In this document: positions 7,875-17,156 of the stretch, piece by piece | Layout: every line of letters begins with the position of its first letter | Position numbering within the stretch: the first letter of the stretch is position 1 | Assembly (NCBI RefSeq): GCF_934372025.1 | Contig: NZ_CAKROJ010000001.1 | Coordinates: forward strand, 1-64,000 | Source of the DNA: an uncultured Blautia sp. | Lineage (GTDB): Bacteria; Bacillota; Clostridia; Lachnospirales; Lachnospiraceae | Length of the DNA stretch: 64,000 nt | Reading direction: 5' to 3' | Position numbers and translations under genes: made by a program | The notes under the pieces: model-generated | What the model saw: the letters and a program-made list of their open reading frames with translations, nothing else | The model's database searches: none | What the model was told of the DNA's origin: nothing

Positions 7875-9857
7875 TTATGGTTCAATAATATTAAAATATT
7901 TATACTCTGACGAAACAGTAACCGCATCCATCAATCGTGTCAGGCAGGTCTCATCACCCTCCTGTTCGATCAAAGCAGCAACATTCTCTGCGTTTTTCTG
8001 AACAACAGACAACAGTCCGGCACGTTTTGTAGTCCATGTTACATCTGCATCCGGATCCTGTGCATCCTTCTGATAAAGAAGTACGCCATTTTTCACGCGG
8101 AGTACATAATTGCCTTCCGGCAATATAATATTTGCTGTAAAGGTCAGATCTGGAATCTTCGTCGTATCTACAAAAATTCCCAGATAATCCAGAATCATAT
8201 CCGGTGTCATATGTAAGAAAACATCACCGTTACCGCTACTTCGCGTTGCATCATCGGTATTTGTACCATTTCGCAGTTCCTGTGCAGCACAAAGGTAAGC
8301 ACTGCGCCATGGACCTGATTCTGCCTGATATCCCAATTGCTCCAATGCATCCGCACACAGATAACGTGCATCCGTATTTTCCGGATCAGCAAAAACCAGC
8401 GTATTGGTAATCTGGGCTACCCACTGATATTCTCCCTTGGCAAAATCTTCTTTTGCTTTTTCAAGAACAGCATCTGTATCACCGAAATATTCTACCAGCT
8501 TTTGGGCATAATCCGATAGTGTAAGTTCAGCAAGATGGACAGGATTACCGTCATACCAGCCCATATATTTCTCATATACTGCCTTCGAATTATGAGAAAC
8601 TGTACCGTAATACTGACGGGTATACCAGACTTTCTCCAGTTCCTCCGGAAGCTGGATCATATTGGCAATCTCTGTTTCCGTATAACCTTCATTAATGTAG
8701 AGCAATGTCTGGTCGTTAATAAACTTATATACAGCTGCAGTATTGGTCATATATTCCTGAATGGTATCATTTCCCCAATGTGGCCAGTTATGGGACTGGA
8801 ATACCACATCTGCCTTATCACCATAAAGAGCCAGAGATTCCATGATGTACTCTGCCCATGCGTTTCCGTCACGCACCTGGGCTCCGCGGAGTGTATACAG
8901 ATTGTGGAGTGTTCCTGTACAGTTTTCAGCCATCCACAAAGCATTTTTCGATCCAATCCAGAAGTTCATCTCTGCCGGTGCTTCGGTACCCGGAGTAAGC
9001 TGAAATTCAATTTCCACTCCGTCAATGGTATGCTTCTCACCGGTTTGTGTGATTTCAAGTGTAGGAGAAATATAACTTGTGCTGCCCTTGGACTGTCCCA
9101 TACCAATACCAATGGCAAGGGATCCTGTTTCACCACCCTCAAGCATTGTTCCATACTGGTAACTTGCTCTTCGTCCCATAGCAGTACCTGCATAAATATT
9201 CTCGCTGACAGCATGCTTCTCAAAGCCTTCCGGTGCAATTACCTGCACATTGCCGGCTTGTACCTCTTCTTCCGAAACAATTCCCTTGACTCCACCGAAA
9301 TGATCAACATGGGAATGGCTGTAGATCACTGCCTTTACAGGAAAAGTGCCCAGATTCTCTTCCACCAGGGCAAAAGCCGCTTGTGCACACTCTACACTCA
9401 TCAATGGATCTACTACAATCCATCCTGTATCACCTTTTATGAATGTGACATTGGACATATCATAGCCACGCACCTGATAAATTCCATCGGTTACTTCAAA
9501 AAGGCCATAAATATGATTCAGCTGTGTATTTCTCCAAAGGCTGGGATTCGCTGTATCCGGAGCGTCCTGATCCAGAAAAGCATATGCCGTCTGACTCCAT
9601 ACAACCTTCCCGTTTTCATCACAAATATCCAGAGTATCCGGAGAAGCAAGCAGACCTTTGGTCGCATTCTCAAACTCCGCAGTATCTTCAAAATCCAGCA
9701 ATGCATAAACTTCCTGATTTGCATCAATCGTATACTGGGTAGCCGGTTTGCTTTCCGCTGTTAATTCTGATGCTGCAATTGCGGTTGAACTGCCACAGAC
9801 AGTCATGGCAAATGCCAATGTAGCGGTAATCAAAGTAGTTACTTTTTTTCTTTTCAT
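7875..9857 (-). CDS. Secreted alkyl-sulfatase-like metallo-beta-lactamase-fold hydrolase
   Basis: A 660-residue Zn-dependent hydrolase of the SdsA1/YjcS type, which cleaves the sulfate ester of primary alkyl sulfates. In order it has a signal peptide (MKRKK plus hydrophobic stretch, cut near residue 29), a metallo-beta-lactamase domain with HSHVDHFGG (His181, His183, Asp185, His186), further metal ligands around AENCTGTLHN, an alkyl-sulfatase dimerisation domain, and a C-terminal SCP2-like domain thought to bind the lipid chain. Length is normal for the family. GGGGG precedes the ATG. Export is expected from the signal peptide. It leads the DUF1254 and unknown secreted genes. The substrate (detergent, host sulfolipid or other sulfate ester) is inferred. 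Confidence 0.9.
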   Translation of the reverse strand: MKRKKVTTLITATLAFAMTVCGSSTAIAASELTAESKPATQYTIDANQEVYALLDFEDTAEFENATKGLLASPDTLDICDENGKVVWSQTAYAFLDQDAPDTANPSLWRNTQLNHIYGLFEVTDGIYQVRGYDMSNVTFIKGDTGWIVVDPLMSVECAQAAFALVEENLGTFPVKAVIYSHSHVDHFGGVKGIVSEEEVQAGNVQVIAPEGFEKHAVSENIYAGTAMGRRASYQYGTMLEGGETGSLAIGIGMGQSKGSTSYISPTLEITQTGEKHTIDGVEIEFQLTPGTEAPAEMNFWIGSKNALWMAENCTGTLHNLYTLRGAQVRDGNAWAEYIMESLALYGDKADVVFQSHNWPHWGNDTIQEYMTNTAAVYKFINDQTLLYINEGYTETEIANMIQLPEELEKVWYTRQYYGTVSHNSKAVYEKYMGWYDGNPVHLAELTLSDYAQKLVEYFGDTDAVLEKAKEDFAKGEYQWVAQITNTLVFADPENTDARYLCADALEQLGYQAESGPWRSAYLCAAQELRNGTNTDDATRSSGNGDVFLHMTPDMILDYLGIFVDTTKIPDLTFTANIILPEGNYVLRVKNGVLLYQKDAQDPDADVTWTTKRAGLLSVVQKNAENVAALIEQEGDETCLTRLMDAVTVSSEYKYFNIIEP

Positions 9858-9939
9858 GATATATTTCCCCCTTTGTTCTATTTTTCATAATACTGCTTTC
9901 TGGGCTTTTTGTGTTATCCATACAGTTATAACCTTTTTG

Positions 9940-10476
9940 TTAGCTTTCTGTCTTTCCGAAATTGATTCCAAGTACGATCATATTTATACCCTGCATCAAA
10001 ACAGAAAAAGCAATCATATATCCTGCAGAGATCATGGTAAGCACAGGATGGGTAAATGAAATGATGCTGACAATCACGGATAAAACACCGCACACAATGC
10101 TCAGGATACCTTTTCCTTTAGAAATTTTATATACCTTTGTGCCGCCGACAATCTGGAAAATACCATAAACCAGAATACTTGCGCCAACCAGGTAAACCGC
10201 CATTACATCTGTGATAAAACGCTGGATGCCGCTGAATAATAAGATAATACCTGCAAGTCCTTCCAGAACACCGAGAATACATTCCCCGATTTCTTTCTTT
10301 TCTTTGGATAAAGAAAGGATTACAAGTTCAATACCATTTACAAACAGAAGGATTCCCAGAATCCAGCCGATCGTGAGGAAAGTCCTCATTGGCCTTACAA
10401 AAGTGTAGATTCCTAATAACAGTGTTAAAACTCCGGTGATCAAAGTGATGTATTTTAGTGTTTTATTGTCTTTCAT
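9940..10476 (-). CDS. HdeD/DUF308 family membrane protein
   Basis: A 178-residue integral membrane protein with six predicted helices in three hairpins, such as VLTLLLGIYTFVRP and GILSIVCGVLSVIVSII. The repeats match the DUF308 family, whose E. coli member HdeD is linked to acid resistance. No catalytic motif is expected. The start ATG has AAGGAAC seven bases upstream. It lies 82 bases upstream of the alkyl-sulfatase gene on the same strand, without a clear terminator or promoter between, so it may be the first gene of that operon. It is divergent from the K+ channel gene. The function here is unknown beyond a general envelope-stress guess. Confidence 0.8.
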   Translation of the reverse strand: MKDNKTLKYITLITGVLTLLLGIYTFVRPMRTFLTIGWILGILLFVNGIELVILSLSKEKKEIGECILGVLEGLAGIILLFSGIQRFITDVMAVYLVGASILVYGIFQIVGGTKVYKISKGKGILSIVCGVLSVIVSIISFTHPVLTMISAGYMIAFSVLMQGINMIVLGINFGKTES

Positions 10477-10496
10477 ACTGTTAAGTTCCTTTCATA

Positions 10497-10525
10497 TTGC
10501 AAGTAAAACCGTTTTATACTATACT
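10497..10525 (+). promoter_or_regulatory. Promoter of the K+ channel gene
   Basis: TTGCAA (10497-10502), 17-base spacer, TATACT (10520-10525), in the 94-base divergent gap. Confidence 0.7.
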
Positions 10526-10570
10526 TCAATTAATTTCAGGCAATAGATTATTTCATCGGAGGACAGGGGC

Positions 10571-10984
10571 ATGAAAAGAATTAAAGTATTAGGCAGTGTT
10601 TTAAAACGGACTCGCGCAGATAAAATTATCATTGGTTTTATTGTGTTTATTTTTGCTATCGCAGCAGTGATCCAGCTGGTTGAACCGGACATTAACCGAT
10701 ACGGAGATGCGCTGTGGTATTGCTATGCGGTGATCTCCACTGCCGGATTTGGCGATGTGGTTGCGGTTACCTTTATTGGAAAAATGTGTTCCGTTCTTCT
10801 GACGATCTATTCGCTTTTTGTAGTTGCCATTGCCACCGGGGTAGTGGTTAATTTCTACACCCAGATGGTGGAAATGCAGCGAAAAGAGACACTTGCCATG
10901 TTTATGGATCAGCTGGAAAGACTTCCTGAGCTTTCCAGAGAAGAACTGGAGAATATTTCCAGAAAAGTGCGCCAGTTTCGGTAG
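10571..10984 (+). CDS. Two-helix potassium channel subunit (Ion_trans_2)
   Basis: A small pore-forming channel subunit of 137 residues. It has an outer helix (about 18-36), a pore loop with selectivity filter STAGFGDV (56-63), an inner helix (about 70-91) and an amphipathic C-terminal helix (about 92-135). The filter is TAGFGD rather than the commonest TVGYGD; this variant occurs in bacterial K+ channels. No RCK/TrkA-N regulatory domain follows, so the subunit is minimal, probably a homotetramer. GGAGG lies nine bases before the ATG, and the promoter at 10497 fits a one-gene transcript. It converges with the DUF2238-like gene across 9 bases. Confidence 0.88.
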   Translation: MKRIKVLGSVLKRTRADKIIIGFIVFIFAIAAVIQLVEPDINRYGDALWYCYAVISTAGFGDVVAVTFIGKMCSVLLTIYSLFVVAIATGVVVNFYTQMVEMQRKETLAMFMDQLERLPELSREELENISRKVRQFR

Positions 10985-10993
10985 CTGTGGATC

Positions 10994-11764
10994 TTACTGA
11001 TCTTTGGAAGAAGGATCTTCTTCCTGTTTGCTGCGTACCTGCGGGATCAGAGAAGCTGCCAGCTTTCCTTTTCCGCGGTTTCGCAGATACAGAATACCGA
11101 TGATAGAAAATACGACTGCACCGATAAAATTTACGATCAGATCTTTCATGGTATCAACAATACCGATATCAAGATAGCCTCCCAGATTCCAGGTCTCGCC
11201 GTTAACGACCAGAGACTGAACATCTACATGGATCGGAACATTTGCACCGGTAGGATTCAGCTTCACAGAGTTGATGGCCGGTACAATCCAGTCTTTCTGC
11301 ATATCCATTCCAAAGAACCAGTCCATGCTGAATTCAAAGAATTCCCACATAACACCAACAGTCATTGAAAAACAGAATGCAAAAAAAGCTACAAAATACG
11401 GTGACATTTTAATGGAAAACCTGTCACTGCGGTTAAAAAGATCGATCAGTGCAAATCCGATGGCAGCCATCAGAAAGCCGTTAGTAGTATGTAAAATGGT
11501 ATCCCAGATGGGAATTTTTACATAAAAGGCATTGATCTCACCAAGAATTTCTGCTGAAAAGATAAAAATCAGAATAACTGTCTCCAGTCCCGGTGGTATT
11601 GTGACGCTCAGTTTCCTGTCCAGAAACTGTGGAACCATAAAAAGGATCAATGTTAAGATTCCCAGAAACATATTGTGGTAATTTCCCAGAAAAAACTGAC
11701 GTACAACGGATAAAATTACCAGAGCGGTAAGCACCATCTGGATCTTTGTTCTGTTCTTTTTCAA
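10994..11764 (-). CDS. YjdF/DUF2238-like integral membrane protein
   Basis: A 256-residue membrane protein with about six helices. The central part, IPIWDTILHTTNGFLMAAIGF followed by MTVGVMWEFFEFSMDWFFG, has conserved-looking His, Glu and Trp residues within membrane segments. It resembles the DUF2238 (YjdF) group, whose function is unknown. The C-terminal tail is charged and cytoplasmic. The only usual start codon is TTG at 11764. The strong AAAGGAGG is about 25 bases further upstream, an unusual spacing, so the real start remains uncertain. No operon partner is visible on its strand. The 285-base gap upstream to the LytTR gene is AT-rich and holds no other recognisable feature. Confidence 0.75.
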   Translation of the reverse strand: MKKNRTKIQMVLTALVILSVVRQFFLGNYHNMFLGILTLILFMVPQFLDRKLSVTIPPGLETVILIFIFSAEILGEINAFYVKIPIWDTILHTTNGFLMAAIGFALIDLFNRSDRFSIKMSPYFVAFFAFCFSMTVGVMWEFFEFSMDWFFGMDMQKDWIVPAINSVKLNPTGANVPIHVDVQSLVVNGETWNLGGYLDIGIVDTMKDLIVNFIGAVVFSIIGILYLRNRGKGKLAASLIPQVRSKQEEDPSSKDQ

Positions 11765-12049
11765 ACCTGAATTAACTTTCGTTTTCTTTTCCTCCTTTCT
11801 TTATATCGTTATCCTCACTGTCTTTATTTTAGCATAAACGCATTTAAACGGCAATGACTTTGTGAATTTAAAACGAGTAAATGCATGTGAATTTTAGTTT
11901 CTTATAAATATATTGATTTAAGCTCAGATAAAATATGTATTATCATGAGTTTAAAATGTAATTATAAAAAGTTTTATTGTATTTTGACAAAAGTTATAGT
12001 AACATTAAAGTCAGAAAATTATTAATGAACAGAAAGCAGGTACTTTTAC

Positions 12050-12757
12050 ATGAGATATAATGTACTTCATTTTTTTGAACGTAAAAATATTGATATAGCT
12101 AATATTCTTTATCTTACACGTCAAAATCCAGATACAAAAATTACATTTTTTGATGGGAAAGAAATCCGGACTGCAATTCCAGTGAAAGAGATTGCAATTT
12201 ATCTTCCGGATGAAGAATTTGTGAATATTACAAAAGGTGTTTTTCTTCGAAAATCACAGATTGTAAATATTTCAGATGACGGATTATATACCATGACAGA
12301 TGGAAGTGTATTTCAGGGACGAAAAAGGAATATCAGTCAACATAAACAGCTTAGACAGGCGTTAGGATTGTCTAAAGAACAGAATGAAAAAACAGAGAAG
12401 ATGATCCCCCTTGAATTGTTGGAAAAATGTAGTATTCTCAATGACATGCCGCTTGCTTTTTGTGTTATTGAACTTGTATTTGATGTGAACGGCAGGGGAG
12501 TAGATTTTGTATTTCGTTATTGTAATGAGGAAATGGCTGTTGTAGAGGGAATTCCGGTTTCAGAAATGCTGAATAATTCGTTTTATGAGGTGTTTAAAAA
12601 CGGAGATAAAAAATGGCTGGTTTCTTATGCCGACGTAGCTTTAAACGGTACAAAGGTCATTTTACACGATTACAGTCCGGAAATCGGGAAAGACCTGTCT
12701 ATTTATTGCTTTCAGCCGCATCCGGGGTATTGTGCATGTATATTGATTCCGCGATGA
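12050..12757 (+). CDS. LytTR DNA-binding regulator with C-terminal PAS-like domain
   Basis: A 235-residue one-component regulator. Residues 1-105 form a LytTR DNA-binding domain (ILYLTRQNPDTKITFFDG, the VFLRKSQIVN core, GRKRNISQHKQLRQAL). Residues 120-235 look like a PAS sensory domain (DMPLAFCVIELVFD, DFVFRYCNEEMAVVEG, LNNSFYEVFKNG). This order, with the DNA-binding domain first, is the reverse of the usual response regulator. No receiver domain and no partner kinase are adjacent, so it probably senses a small ligand or redox cue directly. The ribosome site is weak (AAAGCAGG). Its targets are unknown. It converges with the subtilase remnant. Confidence 0.8.
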   Translation: MRYNVLHFFERKNIDIANILYLTRQNPDTKITFFDGKEIRTAIPVKEIAIYLPDEEFVNITKGVFLRKSQIVNISDDGLYTMTDGSVFQGRKRNISQHKQLRQALGLSKEQNEKTEKMIPLELLEKCSILNDMPLAFCVIELVFDVNGRGVDFVFRYCNEEMAVVEGIPVSEMLNNSFYEVFKNGDKKWLVSYADVALNGTKVILHDYSPEIGKDLSIYCFQPHPGYCACILIPR

Positions 12758-12811
12758 ATGGAACAGACCCGGATGAATGAAAATCTTCACGCTCTACCCA
12801 ACATTTAACTT

Positions 12812-13978
12812 TCACATATAAGGGATACTTTGCGATGCACAGAGACATCCCCACCCCACACTTTCGTTCGGATACTTCTCAAAACCAGGCAATGGCTGAG
12901 CACCTCGTCTCAGATATGCCTTTACCTTCTCTCCCCATAGAAATGGGTCATTTTTCCTTACAATTCCCCACTCCATCATAAGTGCTGCCGATCCGGTCAC
13001 AAATGGTGTGGCAAATGATGTCCCGGTTACGTTAGCATATCCGCCGCCCGGTACGGGTGCAGTGATATTGACACCTGGCGCGACAAGATCTGGTTTTGGA
13101 TAGGAAAGTCTCTCTCCACCGCGGCCGGAAAAGTCAGCATAGGCATTTAATCTGGAATCGTAGGCTCCTACCGTGATCACCTTCGCTGCCGTGGAAGGAA
13201 TCGTCAATGTCTCCGATGCTACCGCTTGGTAAAACCCAGTCATCGGGTTCAGGACGTTTTCTCCCGGGAGCCACAGGTTATAGTTACTCTCCCGCACGAT
13301 ATCTCTGTGTACCAATTTTTTCAGAAAGCGTCGGCAATCGTTCACCGGAGGGAGTTTCTATGGAAATTTCAATCTCGTCTGCATATGCTATCCACAGCTG
13401 TAGATTCAGAGTTGTCTCATAAGTCTCAATGCTCATTTCTATCGTCTCTGTCTGTCTCTGACTCAGCTGTCCCGCCGTATGAATTCTGTCATTCCCATTA
13501 TTTTCGCTTCCGACACAAATGACAGAACGTCCTACATTCGCTACGTTGCTGAGATATGTTTCCAGCAGGGAATCACCCTGATGGGAACCATAATTATTCC
13601 CAAAACTGATATTGATAGCAATCGTTTTTCCCAACTTCACGGCCTGTCGGACAAGATAATCGATTCCTTCCATCAGTTCCGTTATCCTTGGAAAAAAATT
13701 TTCTCGTGCATTTCCCATCTTTACAACCAGAAGTTCACTTTCATACGCAACACCACGGTTCACTCCACCTGATGCTCTCCATTTCCCGCTGCAATTCCAA
13801 GAACTGCAGTACCATGTCCACTGAAATCCCTGGACGGAACAAGGCGCCTGCCTTCAGTTTCTCCAAGTGCAAGCGCCTCATTGATTTCTTCTTTCGTATA
13901 TTCTGTTCCTGCCACATAACCTTCTGGTGGATTTCCATTCACACTCTGATCCCATAATCGCAAAATCCGACTGCCGTC
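12812..13978 (-). pseudogene. Decayed S8 subtilisin-like peptidase (5'-truncated, frameshifted, internally deleted)
   Basis: A paralogue of the protease at 1-891, with at least three lesions. It lacks the first 145 or so codons: homology stops abruptly at about 13978, where an AAA ATPase fragment begins. One C is missing near 13780 (CTCTCC, where the intact copy has CTCTCCC), shifting frame just after HGTAVLGIAAGNG. Near 13290-13300, about 35 codons are missing between IGTQRYR and RDIVRE, again out of frame. The last segment still holds the catalytic-Ser motif TGTSFATPFVTGSAALMMEWG. The fragments read as separate frames 13963-13760, 13763-13284 and 13345-12812. No functional enzyme can be made. 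Confidence 0.9.
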
Positions 13979-14971
13979 AGACCATATTTATTTTTAGATG
14001 AAATTCAAAATATTAACGGATGGGAAAAATTTGTTCGCAGAATTACCGATATGAAATATCGAATCAACATTACCGGTAGCAACAGCAAATTGCTAAGTAA
14101 CGAAATAGCGTCTACTTTGGGCGGTCGCTTTATAATTATGAATGTTTATCCATATTCTTTCTCTGAATATCTGTTTGCCAATAATATGAAAAAAAATTAT
14201 CTGGATGTCATCAGCACCAAAGACAAAGCAGATATCCAAAATAAATATGATGAATACGTAACTTATGGAGCTTTTCCAGAATTGGTTGAAATAAAAAACA
14301 AAAGAGCTTTTTTGAACAGTATCTATCAAACCGTATATCTTGGTGATATTATAACCAGAAATAAAATCACTAACAGTTTTGCAGTAAGACTAATTCTGAA
14401 AAAAATTGCAGAATCCATCACCAAACCTTTATCTTATAGCCGACTGGCCAATATATTAAAAAGTACAGGAACTTCTATCGGTAAACAAACTGTAATCAAT
14501 TATATCAGCTATATGATCGATTCCTATCTGCTCTTCACTCTACAAAACTATGCTGCAAAACTAACTGAAAAAGAAACTTCACCTAAATATTACTTTATGG
14601 ATACCGGGCTTCTTGGTCTTATGTTGTTAGACTGCAAATCTGCTCAGTTAGAAAATCTCGTTGCCATCGAACTGATCCGACGTTATGGTGTGGAAAATGT
14701 CTATTTCTTTGAAAATAATATAAAAATCGACTTTTATATACCATCAGACAACCTTGCCATCCAGGTAAGTATGCAGGTTCTCGATCATATAGATACACGT
14801 GAACGTGAAACCAGAGCTTTTGTAAGATTAAACCATTTTATCCCTGGCTCTAAATGTATTCTTATTACCAATAGCGAAGAAGCAATTCTTGACTATGATG
14901 GAATCAACATTGAAGTAATTCCTATTTGGAAATGGTTATTGGAAAAGGATCATAAAAACAAGATGCTGTGA
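13979..14971 (+). pseudogene. AAA ATPase (DUF4143 type), N-terminus lost
   Basis: The C-terminal two thirds or more of an AAA+ ATPase of the archaeal-type ATPase/DUF4143 group. The open frame begins right at the junction with the subtilase remnant. It reads YLFLDEIQNINGWEKF (Walker B), then ITGSNSKLLS (sensor region), RFIIMNVYPYSFSEYL and the DUF4143 part with YYFMDTGLLGLM and VENVYFFENN. The Walker A (P-loop) is gone. An ATG at 14051 is in frame but lies after Walker B and has no good ribosome site, so any product would lack ATPase activity. These proteins are often genomic passengers linked to defence or toxin-like loci. Confidence 0.85.
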
Positions 14972-15089
14972 GTTTCTTTATGATTTTACAAAAATTTTTC
15001 ATTACTCCGCATTCGCATTTTACAATTCCTTTCTATAATGAAAACAAATTAAAAAACAATCACTTTTCATTAAGAAATGAGGAATTACA

Positions 15090-15362
15090 ATGTATAAAAC
15101 ATTATGGAACTATGTCAGCAAACATTCAAAAAAATCTTCTACCATATCTGTTTTTCTCTCTGTTCTGGTGCTTGACTGGACAGTTATCGGACTCCTTACC
15201 GGTGCTCTGATCTGTCCACTCCTCCAGAATGCCGCCATCTTAGTCAAGGTAACTGTTATTCTTTGTTCCAGTGGCTATGCAGGTCTTATCTTTGGATTTT
15301 TCGGCGGTATCTTCTATATCTACAAAGGAATGGTACAACCTCATACTGCTATTAATTTATAA
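15090..15362 (+). CDS. Small two-helix membrane protein, unknown function
   Basis: A 90-residue protein I do not recognise. Residues 22-42 (SVFLSVLVLDWTVIGLLTGA) and 50-78 are hydrophobic, consistent with two transmembrane helices and Gly-rich packing (GYAGLIFGFFGGIFYIY). The N-terminus is basic. GAGGAA lies five bases before the ATG, which supports translation. It is about 120 bases after the ATPase remnant and ends before the bidirectional terminator at 15386-15427. Nothing in the context points to a role. Confidence 0.6.
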   Translation: MYKTLWNYVSKHSKKSSTISVFLSVLVLDWTVIGLLTGALICPLLQNAAILVKVTVILCSSGYAGLIFGFFGGIFYIYKGMVQPHTAINL

Positions 15363-15385
15363 TTCATAGAATTCTGTTCACAGTA

Positions 15386-15427
15386 AAAGAGCAGCACACC
15401 CGTATTTTACGCCGGTATGCTGCTCTT
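15386..15427. terminator. Bidirectional terminator between the small membrane gene and cstA
   Basis: AAGAGCAGCA pairs with TGCTGCTCTT (15418-15427) around a 20-base loop. An A run lies on the left and a T-rich stretch on the right, so it can serve both convergent transcripts. Confidence 0.7.
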
Positions 15428-15441
15428 CGTTTATTTTTATA

Positions 15442-17124
15442 TTATGCTTCCTGTTTTTCGAACAGTTTCTTAACGCCCTGAATTGCTACCAGTACACCAA
15501 GGGTCAGCAGTAATACTGCAAATACAAGCTGTAATGTATTTCCAAGATCAAGGCCTGTTGAAAACAGCGCTTTTGAAAGTTTTGTGATCGTCATTCCAAG
15601 TGCTGTAAAGGTTACGGCCATCATGAATACCATCGGGATCCAGAGCATGCAGCCCTGACGTTTGGTCTTCTTCAAGAATACAGCACACGCAACAAGTGCA
15701 AGTACGGATAACAGCTGGTTTGCAGAACCAAACAGTGGCCAGATCTCAGCATATCCAACTTTGGTAAGCATGTAAGCAAGTACCAGTGTGATGACGGTTG
15801 CAAAATATTTATTCGTTACTACTTTTAAGAATGGACTCATATTTTCCTCATCTGTATCAGAATCAAGGAAAAACTCCTGGAAAGAAAGGCGTCCTACTCT
15901 GGCTACAGAGTCAAGGGATGTCAGTGCGAATGCGGATACAGCAAGGTTGATCAGTGTAAATACCAGTGAATGTGGCAGACCAACTACAGAAAGGAAGTTT
16001 GCAATTGCTCCTGCAAAGATCTGCGGCTGAGTAGTCAGTCCCTGTGCAGCAGCTTCACCATCTGCAAAAGATGCAACTGCAATCAGTGCGATGATTGCAA
16101 GCATACTTTCCATAAGCATTGCACCGAAGGAAACCGGCAGCATATTCTTTTCATTTTTTATCTGTTTAGATGCCGTACCGGAAGATACCAGAGAATGGAA
16201 ACCGGAAACCGCACCACAGGCGATCGTTACAAATAAAATCGGGAACATATACTGTCCGTCTACATTAAAGCTTGTAAATGCTTTAAGATTGCAGGATGGA
16301 TTTGCTACAAATACACCAATAACAGCACCGACAATCATAAATATAAGCAGATAGCTGTTCAGGTAATCACGTGGCTGAAGCAGAGCCCATACCGGAGCCA
16401 CACTGGCAATCAGAATGTATACAAATATAATGATGTGCCATGTTCCAAGACTTACGTACATTGGGAATTTAAGTCCAAGTGCAATTGCCACAACTAATAA
16501 TATAATTGCCACTGCAGTATTGATCCACTTATTAAACCTTGAATATTTAAGGAAAAATCCAAGTCCGACAGCTTCTAATATAAATAACATAGATGTAGTT
16601 GCAACTGCTCCATTTGCTGCGACCTTTGTAACTGTTCCTGCGTCATTTACTGCAAATCCGTTAAAGGTTCCCGCTACGACATCTGCGAATGCTGCAACAA
16701 CCAGGATACAGAACAGCCAGCAAAACAGAAGAAATAATTTCTTTCCTAATTTACCAATATATTCTTCAATAATATATCCGATTGTACGTCCTTTGTTCTT
16801 TACAGATGCATACATGGAAGCAAAATCCTGTACGGCTCCGAAAAAGACACCACCGATCAAAATCCAGAGCATTACCGGAAGCCATCCAAAAATTGCTGCC
16901 TGGATTGGTCCGTTGATCGGACCCGCACCTGCGATTGATGCAAACTGATGACCAAATACTACATTGGTATCTGCCGGTACATAGTCCACTCCATCTTCCA
17001 TTTCATATGCCGGTGTTTTGGCTTTTGGGTCAATTCCCCATTTGTTCTGGAGATAACGGCCATACAGAAGATATGCTCCACCAAGCACTACTATGGCTAT
17101 TACCATCATTAAGATTCCACTCAT
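15442..17124 (-). CDS. cstA: CstA-family transporter (peptide/pyruvate type), T-box controlled
   Basis: A 560-residue multi-pass membrane transporter of the carbon-starvation CstA family, whose characterised members import peptides or pyruvate. It starts MSGILMMVIAIVVLGGAYLLYG. Signature stretches include FGHQFASIAGAGPINGP, FGAVQDFASMYASVKNKG and FGSANQLLSVLALVA. The same frame stays open through the leader, but ATG 17124 has AAAAGGGGAAAG at good spacing and lies after the T-box terminator. The leader is a T-box, so expression should rise when a tRNA is uncharged, which points to uptake of amino acids or peptides. A second CstA homologue at 53723 lacks this leader. Confidence 0.9.
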   Translation of the reverse strand: MSGILMMVIAIVVLGGAYLLYGRYLQNKWGIDPKAKTPAYEMEDGVDYVPADTNVVFGHQFASIAGAGPINGPIQAAIFGWLPVMLWILIGGVFFGAVQDFASMYASVKNKGRTIGYIIEEYIGKLGKKLFLLFCWLFCILVVAAFADVVAGTFNGFAVNDAGTVTKVAANGAVATTSMLFILEAVGLGFFLKYSRFNKWINTAVAIILLVVAIALGLKFPMYVSLGTWHIIIFVYILIASVAPVWALLQPRDYLNSYLLIFMIVGAVIGVFVANPSCNLKAFTSFNVDGQYMFPILFVTIACGAVSGFHSLVSSGTASKQIKNEKNMLPVSFGAMLMESMLAIIALIAVASFADGEAAAQGLTTQPQIFAGAIANFLSVVGLPHSLVFTLINLAVSAFALTSLDSVARVGRLSFQEFFLDSDTDEENMSPFLKVVTNKYFATVITLVLAYMLTKVGYAEIWPLFGSANQLLSVLALVACAVFLKKTKRQGCMLWIPMVFMMAVTFTALGMTITKLSKALFSTGLDLGNTLQLVFAVLLLTLGVLVAIQGVKKLFEKQEA

Positions 17125-17156
17125 AATCTTTCCCCTTTTCTTTTGGTATGGTTTAT

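Noticed and set aside
8535..9764. 409-codon open frame opposite the alkyl-sulfatase gene
   Set aside because: Long, but exactly antisense to a gene with intact catalytic motifs. The translation is rich in Cys, His and Ile with no domain, and there is no ribosome site.
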